The notes beneath the pieces were generated by a model. That model did not search any database. It was given only the letters and a program-made list of their open reading frames with translations, and was not told the origin of the DNA. The position numbers and the translations under genes are program-made. A stretch of 64,000 nt of DNA from Chryseobacterium culicis (GTDB taxonomy: Bacteria > Bacteroidota > Bacteroidia > Flavobacteriales > Weeksellaceae), in assembly GCF_900108365.1 (NCBI RefSeq), contig NZ_FNWQ01000003.1, positions 186,001 to 250,000 on the forward strand, in the 5' to 3' direction. Shown here one piece after another: positions 25,750 to 34,068 of this stretch. Positions within the stretch are counted from its first letter, which is position 1; each line of letters begins with the position of its first letter.

Positions 25750-26870
25750 AAAAAATAAAACCACTTGCCTTTTACCTTCCCCAATATCACCCTGTTCCAG
25801 AAAATAACGAATGGTGGGGAAAAGGATTTACTGAATGGACGAACGTAAGCAAGGCCAAACCTTTGTTTGAAGGGCACGACCAACCTATATATCCTGCAGA
25901 TCTAGGATATTATGACCTTCGTCTTCCGGAAGTAAGAGAACAGCAGGCTCAAATGGCGAAAGAATATGGTGTGCATGGGTTCATCTATTATCACTATTGG
26001 TTTGGAAGCGGCAAGCAATTATTAGAACGTGTAGCCAACGATGTCTTACAATCAGGAAAGCCTGATTTTCCTTTCTGTTTCTGTTGGGCGAATGAAACCT
26101 GGTCGGGAATCTGGCATGGCCTTTCGGAAAAAATATTGGTAAAACAAACCTATCCGGATGAGCAGGATCTGATTGCTCATTTCGAATATCTTCTTCCTTT
26201 TTTCAAAGACAGCCGATATATAAAAGTAGATAATAAACCCGTCTTCATTGTATATGATGCCAATCATCTGAATGAAGGTGATCCTTACTATATTACAAAA
26301 TTCAGAGAACTGGCCAAGAAAAACGGATTTGACGATCTATATTTCATGGCATCCAATAAACTTCCTGATGATATCGATTTCCAATCCTTGGGGTATGATG
26401 GTAAAATATCCAATGCCTTTCACAAAGCATGGAATCCTCATATCCGAAAAAAAGAATATATTTCTCATTCTCAATATTATAAGAACAGAATAAAAGGGTT
26501 AATAGGAATTAAGAAGAAGGAACAGCCAAAAGTCAGAATGCAGGATGCTAATGCAGTAGTCAACGATTTACAGTTTGAAGACAGCAATGTAACAACCTAT
26601 CCATGCATTTTACCGAACTGGGATAATACTCCCCGAAGTGGTTATAATGGTATCATACTGACTAACAATTCTCCGGAATTATTTGAACAGCAAATAGAAA
26701 AAGCTATTGCTTATCTTGACGATAAAAAAGATTATCCTGAACAATTCTTAATCGTAAAATCATGGAATGAATGGGCAGAAGGGAACATCCTGGAACCAGA
26801 TAGAAGATATGGTTTCGCCTATTTGAACGCACTAAAAAAAATATTGAACAAATACAGTCAAGATGAGTAA
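25746..26870 (+). CDS. WbsX-family glycan enzyme, copy 2
   Basis: 374 residues, clearly paralogous to the protein encoded just upstream: it repeats LPQYHPVPENNEWWGKGFTE, FIYYHYWFGSGKQL, FCWANETWSGIW and KSWNEWAEGNILEPD. The two overlap by ATGA and were probably produced by tandem duplication, then diverged; the middle parts (about 215-290) differ most. The substitution of NWTRRWDG by TWSGIWHG near residue 110 lies in a conserved loop and may mark a different substrate. The reaction of the family is unproven. The next gene overlaps by eight bases. Confidence 0.85.
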   Translation: MKKIKPLAFYLPQYHPVPENNEWWGKGFTEWTNVSKAKPLFEGHDQPIYPADLGYYDLRLPEVREQQAQMAKEYGVHGFIYYHYWFGSGKQLLERVANDVLQSGKPDFPFCFCWANETWSGIWHGLSEKILVKQTYPDEQDLIAHFEYLLPFFKDSRYIKVDNKPVFIVYDANHLNEGDPYYITKFRELAKKNGFDDLYFMASNKLPDDIDFQSLGYDGKISNAFHKAWNPHIRKKEYISHSQYYKNRIKGLIGIKKKEQPKVRMQDANAVVNDLQFEDSNVTTYPCILPNWDNTPRSGYNGIILTNNSPELFEQQIEKAIAYLDDKKDYPEQFLIVKSWNEWAEGNILEPDRRYGFAYLNALKKILNKYSQDE

Positions 26871-27708
26871 ATTCAGCGTACTTATTGCTAATTATAATAA
26901 TGGACATTTTTTCGAGGAATGTTACCAAAGCTTAATTGCTCAGACTGAAACAGACTGGGAAACTATCATTTTAGATGATGGATCCACTGATAAATCTCTT
27001 GAGATTATAAAAAAAATCGTAGAAAACGATCCTCGTTTTAAAATTCATCAAAACGGAGAAAATAAGGGAATTGGATACACAAAGAAGAAACTGATCTCTC
27101 TCGCAGAATCTGAAATATGCGGATTCCTTGATCCTGATGATGCATTGGTTCCTCATGCCCTGGAAATTGTTTTAAAAACCCACTCAGAAAATAAAGAAGC
27201 CGGCTTGGTATATTCTAATCTTGTATTTTGTGATGAGAATCTTAAGCCTCAATCGGTTCATAAAGCAAAACAAATTACTGAATTAGACCAATCCTACTAC
27301 AATTTTAAAGGAGAAATATCAAGTTTCGCGGCTCTAAAAAAGAGTATATATGAAAAAACTGCAGGGATAGATCCCTTTTTGAAAATTGCAGAAGATAAAG
27401 ACTGGTACATGAAAATGTGTGAAGTTGCTCCAGTAAAATACATTGATGAAGACCTGTATCTGTACAGAGTTCACCAAAATGGTATTTCTACTACGACCAA
27501 TCAGGAGAAAGCTGTATTCTGGCACTGGGTAGCCATGATTAAAATGTCCGAAAGAAGAAACATCAGTATTGAAGACCTTTTCCTTGAAAGATATGTTCCA
27601 AAAAGTAAATATGAACAGGTGCTTTATAAGCTGGATCGTGTAAAGAAATCGAGATGGGCTAAATTGGGTGATAAACTTGGATTGTTTAAACTCTTTAAGC
27701 ATTTATAA
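26863..27708 (+). CDS. Family 2 glycosyltransferase
   Basis: 281 residues. GT-A fold start FSVLIANYNNGHFFEECYQS, then ILDDGSTDKSLEI and the DxD region CGFLDPDDALVPHAL. EDKDWYMKMCEVAPV corresponds to the catalytic ED segment, and YRVHQNGIST is conserved in this subgroup. It is closely similar in layout and wording to the transferase at 34068, so the two are probably paralogues. It overlaps the second WbsX gene by eight bases, suggesting translational coupling. The sugar donor is unknown. Confidence 0.9.
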   Translation: MSKFSVLIANYNNGHFFEECYQSLIAQTETDWETIILDDGSTDKSLEIIKKIVENDPRFKIHQNGENKGIGYTKKKLISLAESEICGFLDPDDALVPHALEIVLKTHSENKEAGLVYSNLVFCDENLKPQSVHKAKQITELDQSYYNFKGEISSFAALKKSIYEKTAGIDPFLKIAEDKDWYMKMCEVAPVKYIDEDLYLYRVHQNGISTTTNQEKAVFWHWVAMIKMSERRNISIEDLFLERYVPKSKYEQVLYKLDRVKKSRWAKLGDKLGLFKLFKHL

Positions 27709-27754
27709 AAGTGCTGTAAACAAGATAACACCTGCTTAATTAGAAAAAGAAAAT

Positions 27755-28423
27755 ATGATTATTGGTAACGGAATTTTGGCTAATGCTGTAAGACCTTATG
27801 ATAAAGAGGATGTCATTTATTTTGCATCCGGAGTTTCCAATTCACTGGAAACCAACCCTTCTGAATTCGAAAGAGAAATCACTCTTTTGGAATCTACTAT
27901 TGAAAAATTTCCGGAGAAAAAGCTGGTCTATTTTTCCACATGCAGTATTTATGATCCTACCAAAACAGACAGCCTTTATGTAGCACACAAGCTCAATGCA
28001 GAGAAAATCATTACTCAACATTGCAAAAACTACGTCATTTTTCGGGTAGGAAACGCTGTAGGCCGCGGAGGAAATCCCAATACTCTCATCAATTTCCTGA
28101 AGAACTCTATTCTTTCAGAAAAGACAATCACCATTCACAGCAACGCACGGCGAATACTGATTGGTATAGATGACATTGGCTTATTCACAAAACATCATAT
28201 AAAAGACCTCAACAAAGAAACCGTTAACCTTACTTTTCCTTACCAATATTCTCTCTCTGAGATTTTGTCTCAACTGGAGATTCATCTTGGTAAAAAAGCG
28301 GTTTACGAGAATATAAACGAAGGCTCCAATTATAATATTGAGTTTAATCCTCTTACAGAATCTTTTTTTGCAGGAATTTCTTCTGAAGACTACTTAAAAA
28401 AAATATTCTCAGCCTATTTATAA
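27755..28423 (+). CDS. Short NAD(P)-dependent sugar epimerase-like protein (SDR)
   Basis: 222 residues, short for an extended SDR (usually about 300). It begins directly with MIIGNGILANAV, so the glycine motif is GNGxLA rather than GxxGxxG. YFSTCSIYDP corresponds to the catalytic Ser/Thr segment, and YVAHKLNAEKII keeps the Tyr-xxx-Lys pair, followed by FRVGNAVGRGGNP. The first beta strand and part of the cofactor region look trimmed, and the substrate domain is small. It sits between glycosyltransferase genes. It may reduce or epimerise a nucleotide sugar; the specific reaction is unknown. Confidence 0.7.
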   Translation: MIIGNGILANAVRPYDKEDVIYFASGVSNSLETNPSEFEREITLLESTIEKFPEKKLVYFSTCSIYDPTKTDSLYVAHKLNAEKIITQHCKNYVIFRVGNAVGRGGNPNTLINFLKNSILSEKTITIHSNARRILIGIDDIGLFTKHHIKDLNKETVNLTFPYQYSLSEILSQLEIHLGKKAVYENINEGSNYNIEFNPLTESFFAGISSEDYLKKIFSAYL

Positions 28424-28439
28424 TATAAAAACATATTGA

Positions 28440-29261
28440 ATGACAAACAAAGTTTCCATTATTGTTCCTAGTTTCAACCATGCAAAACATTTGGAAGAAT
28501 GCATACAATCTGTTAAAAATCAATCCTACACCAACTGGGAATGTATTATTATAGATGACGGTTCTACAGATGACACCCAAAGTGTGGCCACAAAGCTGAC
28601 GGATGATAAAATACAATATATTCGTCAGGAAAACAGCGGAGTATCCAGTGCAAGGAATAAAGGAATAAAAGCCGCTACAGGGGATTATATTCTACCGTTA
28701 GATGCTGACGACACTCTCAATCCTTTGGCGTTAGAAAAAATGCTGGAAGTATTTGAAAAAAATAAAGACACATTAATTGTCTTTTCTGATACCGTGTATT
28801 TTGGCCATATTAATAAAACCTCCAATTTACAGGAAAAGTTCAGTATGAAAGAGCTGTTACTCCAAAATAGACTCTTTTGTACCTCTATGTTTCCTAAAAA
28901 ATATTTTGATCAGGGAATCGTTTTTGATGAAGAACTTATACACGGTTTCGAAGACTGGGAATTTTGGATTCAACTGATTTCTTCTCACCGTGAGCTTCCT
29001 ATTACTAAAATAGATTACCCGGTATTTAATTATAGAATGCATCCTGTAAACTCCAGAAACAATGATATCATCAAAAATGATAACAAAAAGGAGATTATAT
29101 ACCATACCGTTTACGAAAAACACAAAGCGCTGTTCCATGAGTTTTTTCCAAGCTACATTGCGTTGCTCAATAGAAAAACCTTCTATGAGCAAAAACTGGA
29201 GAAAATATACAACAGCAAACCTTACAGAATATACAACTTTTTAATAAATTTATTTAGATGA
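28440..29261 (+). CDS. Family 2 glycosyltransferase
   Basis: 273 residues. Classic GT-A features: KVSIIVPSFNHAKHLEECI, IIDDGSTDDTQ, NKGIKAATGDYILPLDADDTLNPLAL with the DxD-type motif, and HGFEDWEFWIQLI as the catalytic segment. FNYRMHPVNSRN follows. No membrane segments. It starts 16 bases after the SDR gene and overlaps the next transferase by four bases (ATGA), so these act in one operon. Donor and acceptor are not predictable. Confidence 0.92.
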   Translation: MTNKVSIIVPSFNHAKHLEECIQSVKNQSYTNWECIIIDDGSTDDTQSVATKLTDDKIQYIRQENSGVSSARNKGIKAATGDYILPLDADDTLNPLALEKMLEVFEKNKDTLIVFSDTVYFGHINKTSNLQEKFSMKELLLQNRLFCTSMFPKKYFDQGIVFDEELIHGFEDWEFWIQLISSHRELPITKIDYPVFNYRMHPVNSRNNDIIKNDNKKEIIYHTVYEKHKALFHEFFPSYIALLNRKTFYEQKLEKIYNSKPYRIYNFLINLFR

Positions 29262-30082
29262 GTCAGTTTGTACACGTAATAATGACAAGATTCAATGTTC
29301 CTACAAAAGGCTGGGACGAAACCCGTTCAGGCTTTAAACCCCTTACAGAAGAATGGTTAGAGGACCGCTTCAGGTTATTTCGAAAGTACGTTCTTCCTTC
29401 CTATAAAAACCAAACAAACCAGAATTATATCTGGCTTACTTTTTTTGATATTAATACCTCTGAGAAATTCAGAAATATCATTAAAGAAATAGAAACAGAA
29501 TATCCTGTGTTCAAAGCTGTTTTTGTGGAAGATTTTGATGTAATGAAAACCAAAGCTGTAGAAATTATCCCACAATTCTTACAGGCAGATACAAAATTTG
29601 TAATCACTAGTGAACTGGATAATGATGACATGCTTCACAAAGATTATGTAAAAACGGTACAGGAACACTTCAAACCGATCCATGACCTCGTAATTGATTT
29701 AAGAAGAGGATTCCAGCTTACAATGCTTCCGGACCGTAAAGCCGTTGTAACTGTATACAATGCTGTAGCCAACCCGTTTGTAAGTCTGGCAGAAAGCGTA
29801 GACAGCTTTAAGACGGTACTCAAAGAAAGAGCACACAACAGTTATCGTCATTATGAACATTTTTCTATAGAAGACAGTAAAGAAATGTACATACAGATCA
29901 TCCATCAGTTTAATATGATGAATGCAACATTTAAACATAAGGCAGTTCCTGAAGTGAATTTTTCAGAATTTGGAATGACAAAAGACACAGACTTTACAAT
30001 AGACAGCTTCAAAACTATGAAGCATAATATTTCCAGAATTCCATTTGTGATACAACATATGATGAAAAAATTTAAAAAGTAA
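29258..30082 (+). CDS. Putative rhamnosyltransferase-family glycosyltransferase
   Basis: 274 residues. The N-terminal HVIMTRFNVPTKGWDETR, the LEDRFRLFRKYVLPSYKNQT segment and SELDNDDMLHKDYV (with the DxD-like site) match the family described as putative rhamnosyl transferases (Rhamno_transf). The family name does not prove the donor, and no dTDP-rhamnose genes were recognised in this window. It overlaps the preceding GT2 gene by ATGA and is the last gene before a 464-base gap with a strong hairpin. Confidence 0.8.
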   Translation: MSQFVHVIMTRFNVPTKGWDETRSGFKPLTEEWLEDRFRLFRKYVLPSYKNQTNQNYIWLTFFDINTSEKFRNIIKEIETEYPVFKAVFVEDFDVMKTKAVEIIPQFLQADTKFVITSELDNDDMLHKDYVKTVQEHFKPIHDLVIDLRRGFQLTMLPDRKAVVTVYNAVANPFVSLAESVDSFKTVLKERAHNSYRHYEHFSIEDSKEMYIQIIHQFNMMNATFKHKAVPEVNFSEFGMTKDTDFTIDSFKTMKHNISRIPFVIQHMMKKFKK

Positions 30083-30546
30083 TTGTTTCATCACTATCCA
30101 ATCAAATAATTCCAGACAATAAAAGATCTTCAGTAAATTACTAATCTGTTTTATCTTCATTTTACCATAAGCTTCTCAAATTCAAAATGATCATTTTTTG
30201 AATTTGAGAAGTATCATTATTATGCCTCTCGATGATGTACTTCGGAGGACTCTGACAGATATTTTTTTCTTCACTTTAAATTTTCATCTCTTGTATTTTA
30301 TTAACAGTCCATTAAAGAGCGCTAGTACACGGTACGGATTATCTTTCTTACTACCCGGCTATTTTCGCATGCAGCCAAAATATAAATTATTACAATTCAG
30401 ATAAATAATTACCACTTTAGCGAATTATATTTCTCACTGTAAAAAGAATTAAAAAAAATATATGAATTATTATTTAATTTGATTTAACCTTTACACATCT
30501 GGGAAATCAAACACATGCAAAAAACACAATTGAGACCCTATTCAAG
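30083..30546. other. Intergenic gap inside the polysaccharide locus
   Basis: 464 bases without a convincing gene. It holds one strong hairpin (listed separately). The rest is AT-rich. The frame 30198-30404 has no protein-like character and overlaps the hairpin. No clear TAnnTTTG element was found before the gene at 30547. Confidence 0.5.
30172..30211 (+). terminator. Strong hairpin after the glycosyltransferase operon
   Basis: A perfect 16-bp stem, CTTCTCAAATTCAAAA (30172-30187) with TTTTGAATTTGAGAAG (30196-30211), encloses an 8-base loop. There is no long T run, so it may end transcription weakly or protect the mRNA 3' end. Confidence 0.55.
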
Positions 30547-31269
30547 ATGAAAATACCTTTATTTTACATCCCTTCAACCAGGTATAAATATTTCCTGGAG
30601 GTTAAAAAAAAATACAAATCAGAAAAGTACATTATTCCTATCGGCAAAGACTGTCATGCAGCTCATTCTTTAGAAATTCTCAACATCAGAACGCAGAGCC
30701 TGCCCTATGACTGGATACGTTTACAATCTATTTCAGGACTTAGAATAGTAAGTCAGAATATTAAAGAGCATTTTAAATTCTTTCTGTCTGATCTTAAAAG
30801 AAATGAAAAGGGAAATACCTACGCCGGAAAATATCCGGAAGCAGAATTTACCCACGCAAAAGCCGTTATTGATGACCCAAAGCTTAGAAATACCTTTGAA
30901 AAGAGGTGTGCAAGAATGCTTGAGATCATAAGACATCATCCTGTAGCCTTTCTTCATATCATAGAAATTACAGCGTTTGATCTCACAGATGCCCAATTAT
31001 TCTGCAGTATGGCCAACGATTTTACAAAAATTCTAAAACAGGAAGACTCTCTTCATATTTACATCCGATTTGATGAAGAAATAGAAAATAAGGAAGTATA
31101 CAATTTTCTTCTTAGCGAAATTCCAAAAATTCCCCAGGTAAATATCGCAACCTATATTCGGGGGAAAGCCAGACATGGAATTTGGGGAAATGAAAAAGAA
31201 TATCCGAAGTTATACAAAAAGCTTAATTTAAAGATCAAAAAGGCTTTCCCCATCATTGCTATAAAATAA
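30547..31269 (+). CDS. DUF1796 family protein, putative cysteine peptidase-like
   Basis: 240 residues. The segment IIPIGKDCHAAHSLEILNIR, followed by QSLPYDWI, is the DUF1796 signature (S/P-x-G-x-x-C near the start, then a P-[FY]-D-W block); Cys36 is the candidate nucleophile and His37 or His40 lie beside it. Papain-like fold is proposed for the family; no reaction is established. HPVAFLHIIEITA and LHIYIRFDEE are later beta strands. It has no signal peptide, so it acts in the cytoplasm. It sits alone between two glycosyltransferases of the locus, 39 bases before the next one, suggesting a part in making or regulating the polysaccharide. Confidence 0.7.
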   Translation: MKIPLFYIPSTRYKYFLEVKKKYKSEKYIIPIGKDCHAAHSLEILNIRTQSLPYDWIRLQSISGLRIVSQNIKEHFKFFLSDLKRNEKGNTYAGKYPEAEFTHAKAVIDDPKLRNTFEKRCARMLEIIRHHPVAFLHIIEITAFDLTDAQLFCSMANDFTKILKQEDSLHIYIRFDEEIENKEVYNFLLSEIPKIPQVNIATYIRGKARHGIWGNEKEYPKLYKKLNLKIKKAFPIIAIK

Positions 31270-31308
31270 AAAGCTTAGTTTTACACCCGCAAAACATAAT
31301 TTGATATA

Positions 31309-32247
31309 ATGAAAATTTCTGTAATTATTCCCGTATACAATGCTGAGAAGTATGTTTCCCAGGCTGTTGAATCTGCTCTTCAGTTCAATGAGGTATATGA
31401 AGTGGTATTAATAGAAGACAAATCTCCGGACAACGCATTGGAGGTATGCCGGGAGCTTGCTGAAAAACATGACAGAGTAAAGCTCTATCAACATCCGGAT
31501 AAAAGAAATCACGGAGCCGGTGCCAGCAGAAATCTTGGAATAGAAAAATCGGAAGGAGACTTTATTGCTTTCCTTGATGCAGATGATTATTACTTGCCTA
31601 ATCGTTTTGATGCTGAAAGGGAACTATTCTCCAGTCAGGATGTAGATGGCGTGTATGGTGCTATAGGAGTACATTACTATTCTGAAAAAGCAAAAGAGCA
31701 ATATTATAGGGTGTTTGGCGACCGTCTTACAACTGTTTATAAAAAGCATAATCCAAAAGAGGTATTTCCGGGGCAGCTTAATATGAGAGGAACTTTCGGA
31801 CTTTTCAGCATTGATGCTTTAACCATCCGAAAAAGCTCTTTGAAAAACATGGAATATTTCTTTAAAACCCATTTAAGGCTTCATCAGGACACAGAGTTCC
31901 TATTCAGACTCTCCTATTATCTGAATTTATACCCGGGAATTCTGGACAAAGCGGTAGCCGTACGAGGAGTACATGAGAATAACAGAATCACCAAAATAGA
32001 TGCAAGAGAAGTGAAACCTGCTTCAACAAGAGTAGTACTGTGGAAAGAAGTCAATCATTGGGCAGAAAATGAAAAAACCATTCCCGATGATATTAAGCTT
32101 CATATCAGGAGAGTGTACCGAAGCTTTCAGATCGCCAATGCGCCACTCCTGAAAAAATGGGGAATGATTACTAAATATCTGTTTACAGATTATAAAAGTA
32201 TACGTTCCGGACTGTACAATATCAATTTCAGAAAAGATTTATTCTGA
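31309..32247 (+). CDS. Family 2 glycosyltransferase
   Basis: 312 residues. KISVIIPVYNAEKYVSQAVES, LIEDKSPDNALEV and GDFIAFLDADDYYLPNRFD give the GT-A nucleotide-binding part and metal site; LHQDTEFLFRLSYYL is the acceptor-side acidic segment. RGVHENNRITK follows as in related chain-building transferases. It follows the DUF1796 gene by 39 bases and ends at a perfect palindromic terminator shared with the acyltransferase gene on the other strand. Confidence 0.9.
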   Translation: MKISVIIPVYNAEKYVSQAVESALQFNEVYEVVLIEDKSPDNALEVCRELAEKHDRVKLYQHPDKRNHGAGASRNLGIEKSEGDFIAFLDADDYYLPNRFDAERELFSSQDVDGVYGAIGVHYYSEKAKEQYYRVFGDRLTTVYKKHNPKEVFPGQLNMRGTFGLFSIDALTIRKSSLKNMEYFFKTHLRLHQDTEFLFRLSYYLNLYPGILDKAVAVRGVHENNRITKIDAREVKPASTRVVLWKEVNHWAENEKTIPDDIKLHIRRVYRSFQIANAPLLKKWGMITKYLFTDYKSIRSGLYNINFRKDLF

Positions 32248-32274
32248 TCCTGAAATTGTAGGGATCAATATACC

Positions 32275-32314
32275 GCCCGGCTTCAAAACTAAATATTTAG
32301 TTTTGAAGCCGGGC
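32275..32314. terminator. Bidirectional terminator, 40-base perfect palindrome
   Basis: The stretch 32275-32314 is a perfect palindrome starting GCCCGGCTTC and ending GAAGCCGGGC, lying between the convergent genes ending at 32247 and 32323. It would form a 20-bp (18 to allow a loop) stem on either strand. Confidence 0.8.
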
Positions 32315-32322
32315 ACTTATTT

Positions 32323-33357
32323 TCAACGCTTTACAAAATGAATCCTCCTCAAAAGATCTCTCATCGGTTTTTCAATAAACTGATAAAAAACCGCCGAACT
32401 GAGCAGCATCACAATAATATAAATCAGAAATACAATATCAATATTAAAAGTATACTGCTGCCATTTTAAAAACTCCCTTACCAGATAAAGAACAGGAATA
32501 TGAGTAATGTAAATGCCGTAACTTATTTCTCCCAGATACTCCAGCGGTTTTAGCGAAAAGAATTTACTTACTCTCCCATTATTAGCTGAGATCATCATAA
32601 TGGCAGGAACAAAAAGCAGTGCCATTAAACCGTTATGATAAAAAAGAGGAACAAACATCAGAGATACAATGATCAGAAAAAACAGAAAAACAACCTGACG
32701 ATCATAATTCTTTTGTCTGTAATTCCTGACAAAAAATATCCCTGCCAGATTACCGATCACAAATTCATTCAGGTGCCAGAAAGGAAAATAATACAAAAAC
32801 TCATGGCTTTTCGTGTGAGGTCCCTCATAAGCACCATACACAGGGTATAAATTAGAAAACACCTGTGTTACCAGCCAAAGTCCGGCAGCAAAAACCCAGA
32901 TCGTTTTATTTTTCTTAGCGTAAAAATAATTGTATAAAAAAGGAAAGAGCAGATAAAAGAAAAATTCTACAGAAATAGACCATCCGGGGAAATTCAGGAT
33001 CATGGCTTCTCCCGGTATCCAGCTTTGAATTCCCAACGCGTATAAAACCAGCTTATACCAGTCGAACATCTCATATCTCGTTATGAAATACAGTACCAGG
33101 CCCAGCATATAAAGCGGATAAATCCTTGCAAACCTGTTTTTATAGAATTCCAGGTAGTCAATTTTATCTTTTTTATGATACGCGATGATCATTATAAACC
33201 CCGAAAGAATGAAGAAATAGCTTACCCCTACATTTGCCCTCAGAAAAAGATTGGAAATATAATCTATCTTATACAAAAACAGATCTTTGTTGAAATGCGA
33301 AATGACGATAGCCATTGCAGCAACAAACCGGGTAAATGTAATCTGACTTATCTTCAC
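32323..33357 (-). CDS. Membrane acyltransferase, acyltransferase-3 (OafA/YrhL) family
   Basis: 344 residues with about ten membrane segments. Such enzymes put acetyl or other acyl groups on surface sugars. The N-terminus has ITFTRFVAAMAIVISHFNKDL with the conserved Arg10 and catalytic His21, then FILSGFIM and WSISVEFFFYLLFPF, both family hallmarks; FIEKPMRDLL is the typical end. The start is GTG 33357; no in-frame ATG is available. It is the only reverse-strand gene within this part of the locus and has its own promoter, back to back with that of the gene at 33526. Confidence 0.9.
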   Translation of the reverse strand: MKISQITFTRFVAAMAIVISHFNKDLFLYKIDYISNLFLRANVGVSYFFILSGFIMIIAYHKKDKIDYLEFYKNRFARIYPLYMLGLVLYFITRYEMFDWYKLVLYALGIQSWIPGEAMILNFPGWSISVEFFFYLLFPFLYNYFYAKKNKTIWVFAAGLWLVTQVFSNLYPVYGAYEGPHTKSHEFLYYFPFWHLNEFVIGNLAGIFFVRNYRQKNYDRQVVFLFFLIIVSLMFVPLFYHNGLMALLFVPAIMMISANNGRVSKFFSLKPLEYLGEISYGIYITHIPVLYLVREFLKWQQYTFNIDIVFLIYIIVMLLSSAVFYQFIEKPMRDLLRRIHFVKR

Positions 33358-33447
33358 AGAATTGCAACATGCATTACTTTATTAAAACAGAGCCATATCA
33401 ACGCTGAAGGCCTTTTTTATTTCGTATAAAGTGTTAATTTTAAGGCA

Positions 33448-33480
33448 CAAAAATAAGATTTATTATTATAATTATGCAAA
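33448..33480 (-). promoter_or_regulatory. Promoter of the acyltransferase gene
   Basis: On the minus strand TTTG (33480-33477), 21 bases, then TATTTTTG (33455-33448), an exact -7 match. It predicts a leader of about 80 bases before GTG 33357. Confidence 0.5.
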
Positions 33481-33486
33481 ACAAAG

Positions 33487-33494
33487 TATCTTTG
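33487..33494 (+). promoter_or_regulatory. -7 promoter element (TATCTTTG) of the 33526-36061 unit
   Basis: Exact TAnnTTTG match 31 bases before ATG 33526; it lies seven bases from the outer element of the divergent acyltransferase promoter. Confidence 0.5.
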
Positions 33495-33525
33495 TACCCT
33501 ACAAATGTGAAAAATAAATTTAGCT

Positions 33526-34068
33526 ATGCTTGATGAAATTTTAGCAAAAATTCAACGGAGGAGCCAGATTTCTCGTCTCAAAAAACACCCTCATGTTTCT
33601 TTTAAGGGGATAAAGCTTGGGATTAGTAATCATTTTGTTCTGCATGAAAATCTTAAGAAGGTTACCATTGGAAGTTCTGTCAGCTTCAGAAACTATGTAC
33701 ACATTCTCGTGGAGAAAAATGCCACCTTAGAAATCGGGAATAACTTTTTTATGAATAACTTCTGCTCCATCAACTGCCTGGACAGTATTTCAATAGGTGA
33801 CAATACCTTATTCGGGGAAAACGTAAAGCTGTATGACCACAATCACGCTTATCAGTCTCAACCGGAATTTAAACTATTCTCATCCGAGTTTACCACCGCT
33901 CCTATTAAAATTGGAAGCAACTGCTGGCTTGCAAGCAATGTAACCGTTTTAAAAGGAGTTACCATAGGAGACAACTGCATTATTGGTGCAGGATGTACCA
34001 TTCACAAAGATATTCCGTCTAATACCACTGTAATCAATCGCCAAGATTTAATATTCAAGGACCATTAA
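33526..34068 (+). CDS. Hexapeptide-repeat acyltransferase
   Basis: 180 residues. Left-handed beta-helix repeats run from about residue 45 to the end (VTIGSSVSF, LEIGNNFFM, ISIGDNTLFGENV, IKIGSNCWLASNVTVLKGVTIGDNCIIGAG in successive coils), with YDHNHAY carrying the likely catalytic His, as in WcaF/NodL-type O-acetyltransferases. It probably acetylates a sugar of the polysaccharide or its precursor. The stop and the start of the following glycosyltransferase overlap (TAATG), as does the next junction, so three genes form a translationally coupled unit. Confidence 0.88.
   Translation: MLDEILAKIQRRSQISRLKKHPHVSFKGIKLGISNHFVLHENLKKVTIGSSVSFRNYVHILVEKNATLEIGNNFFMNNFCSINCLDSISIGDNTLFGENVKLYDHNHAYQSQPEFKLFSSEFTTAPIKIGSNCWLASNVTVLKGVTIGDNCIIGAGCTIHKDIPSNTTVINRQDLIFKDH

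Noticed and set aside
30198-30404. Sixty-eight-codon frame in the gap after the glycosyltransferase operon
   Set aside because: It begins in the 3' arm of the strong hairpin, has no signal or domain pattern and no promoter.
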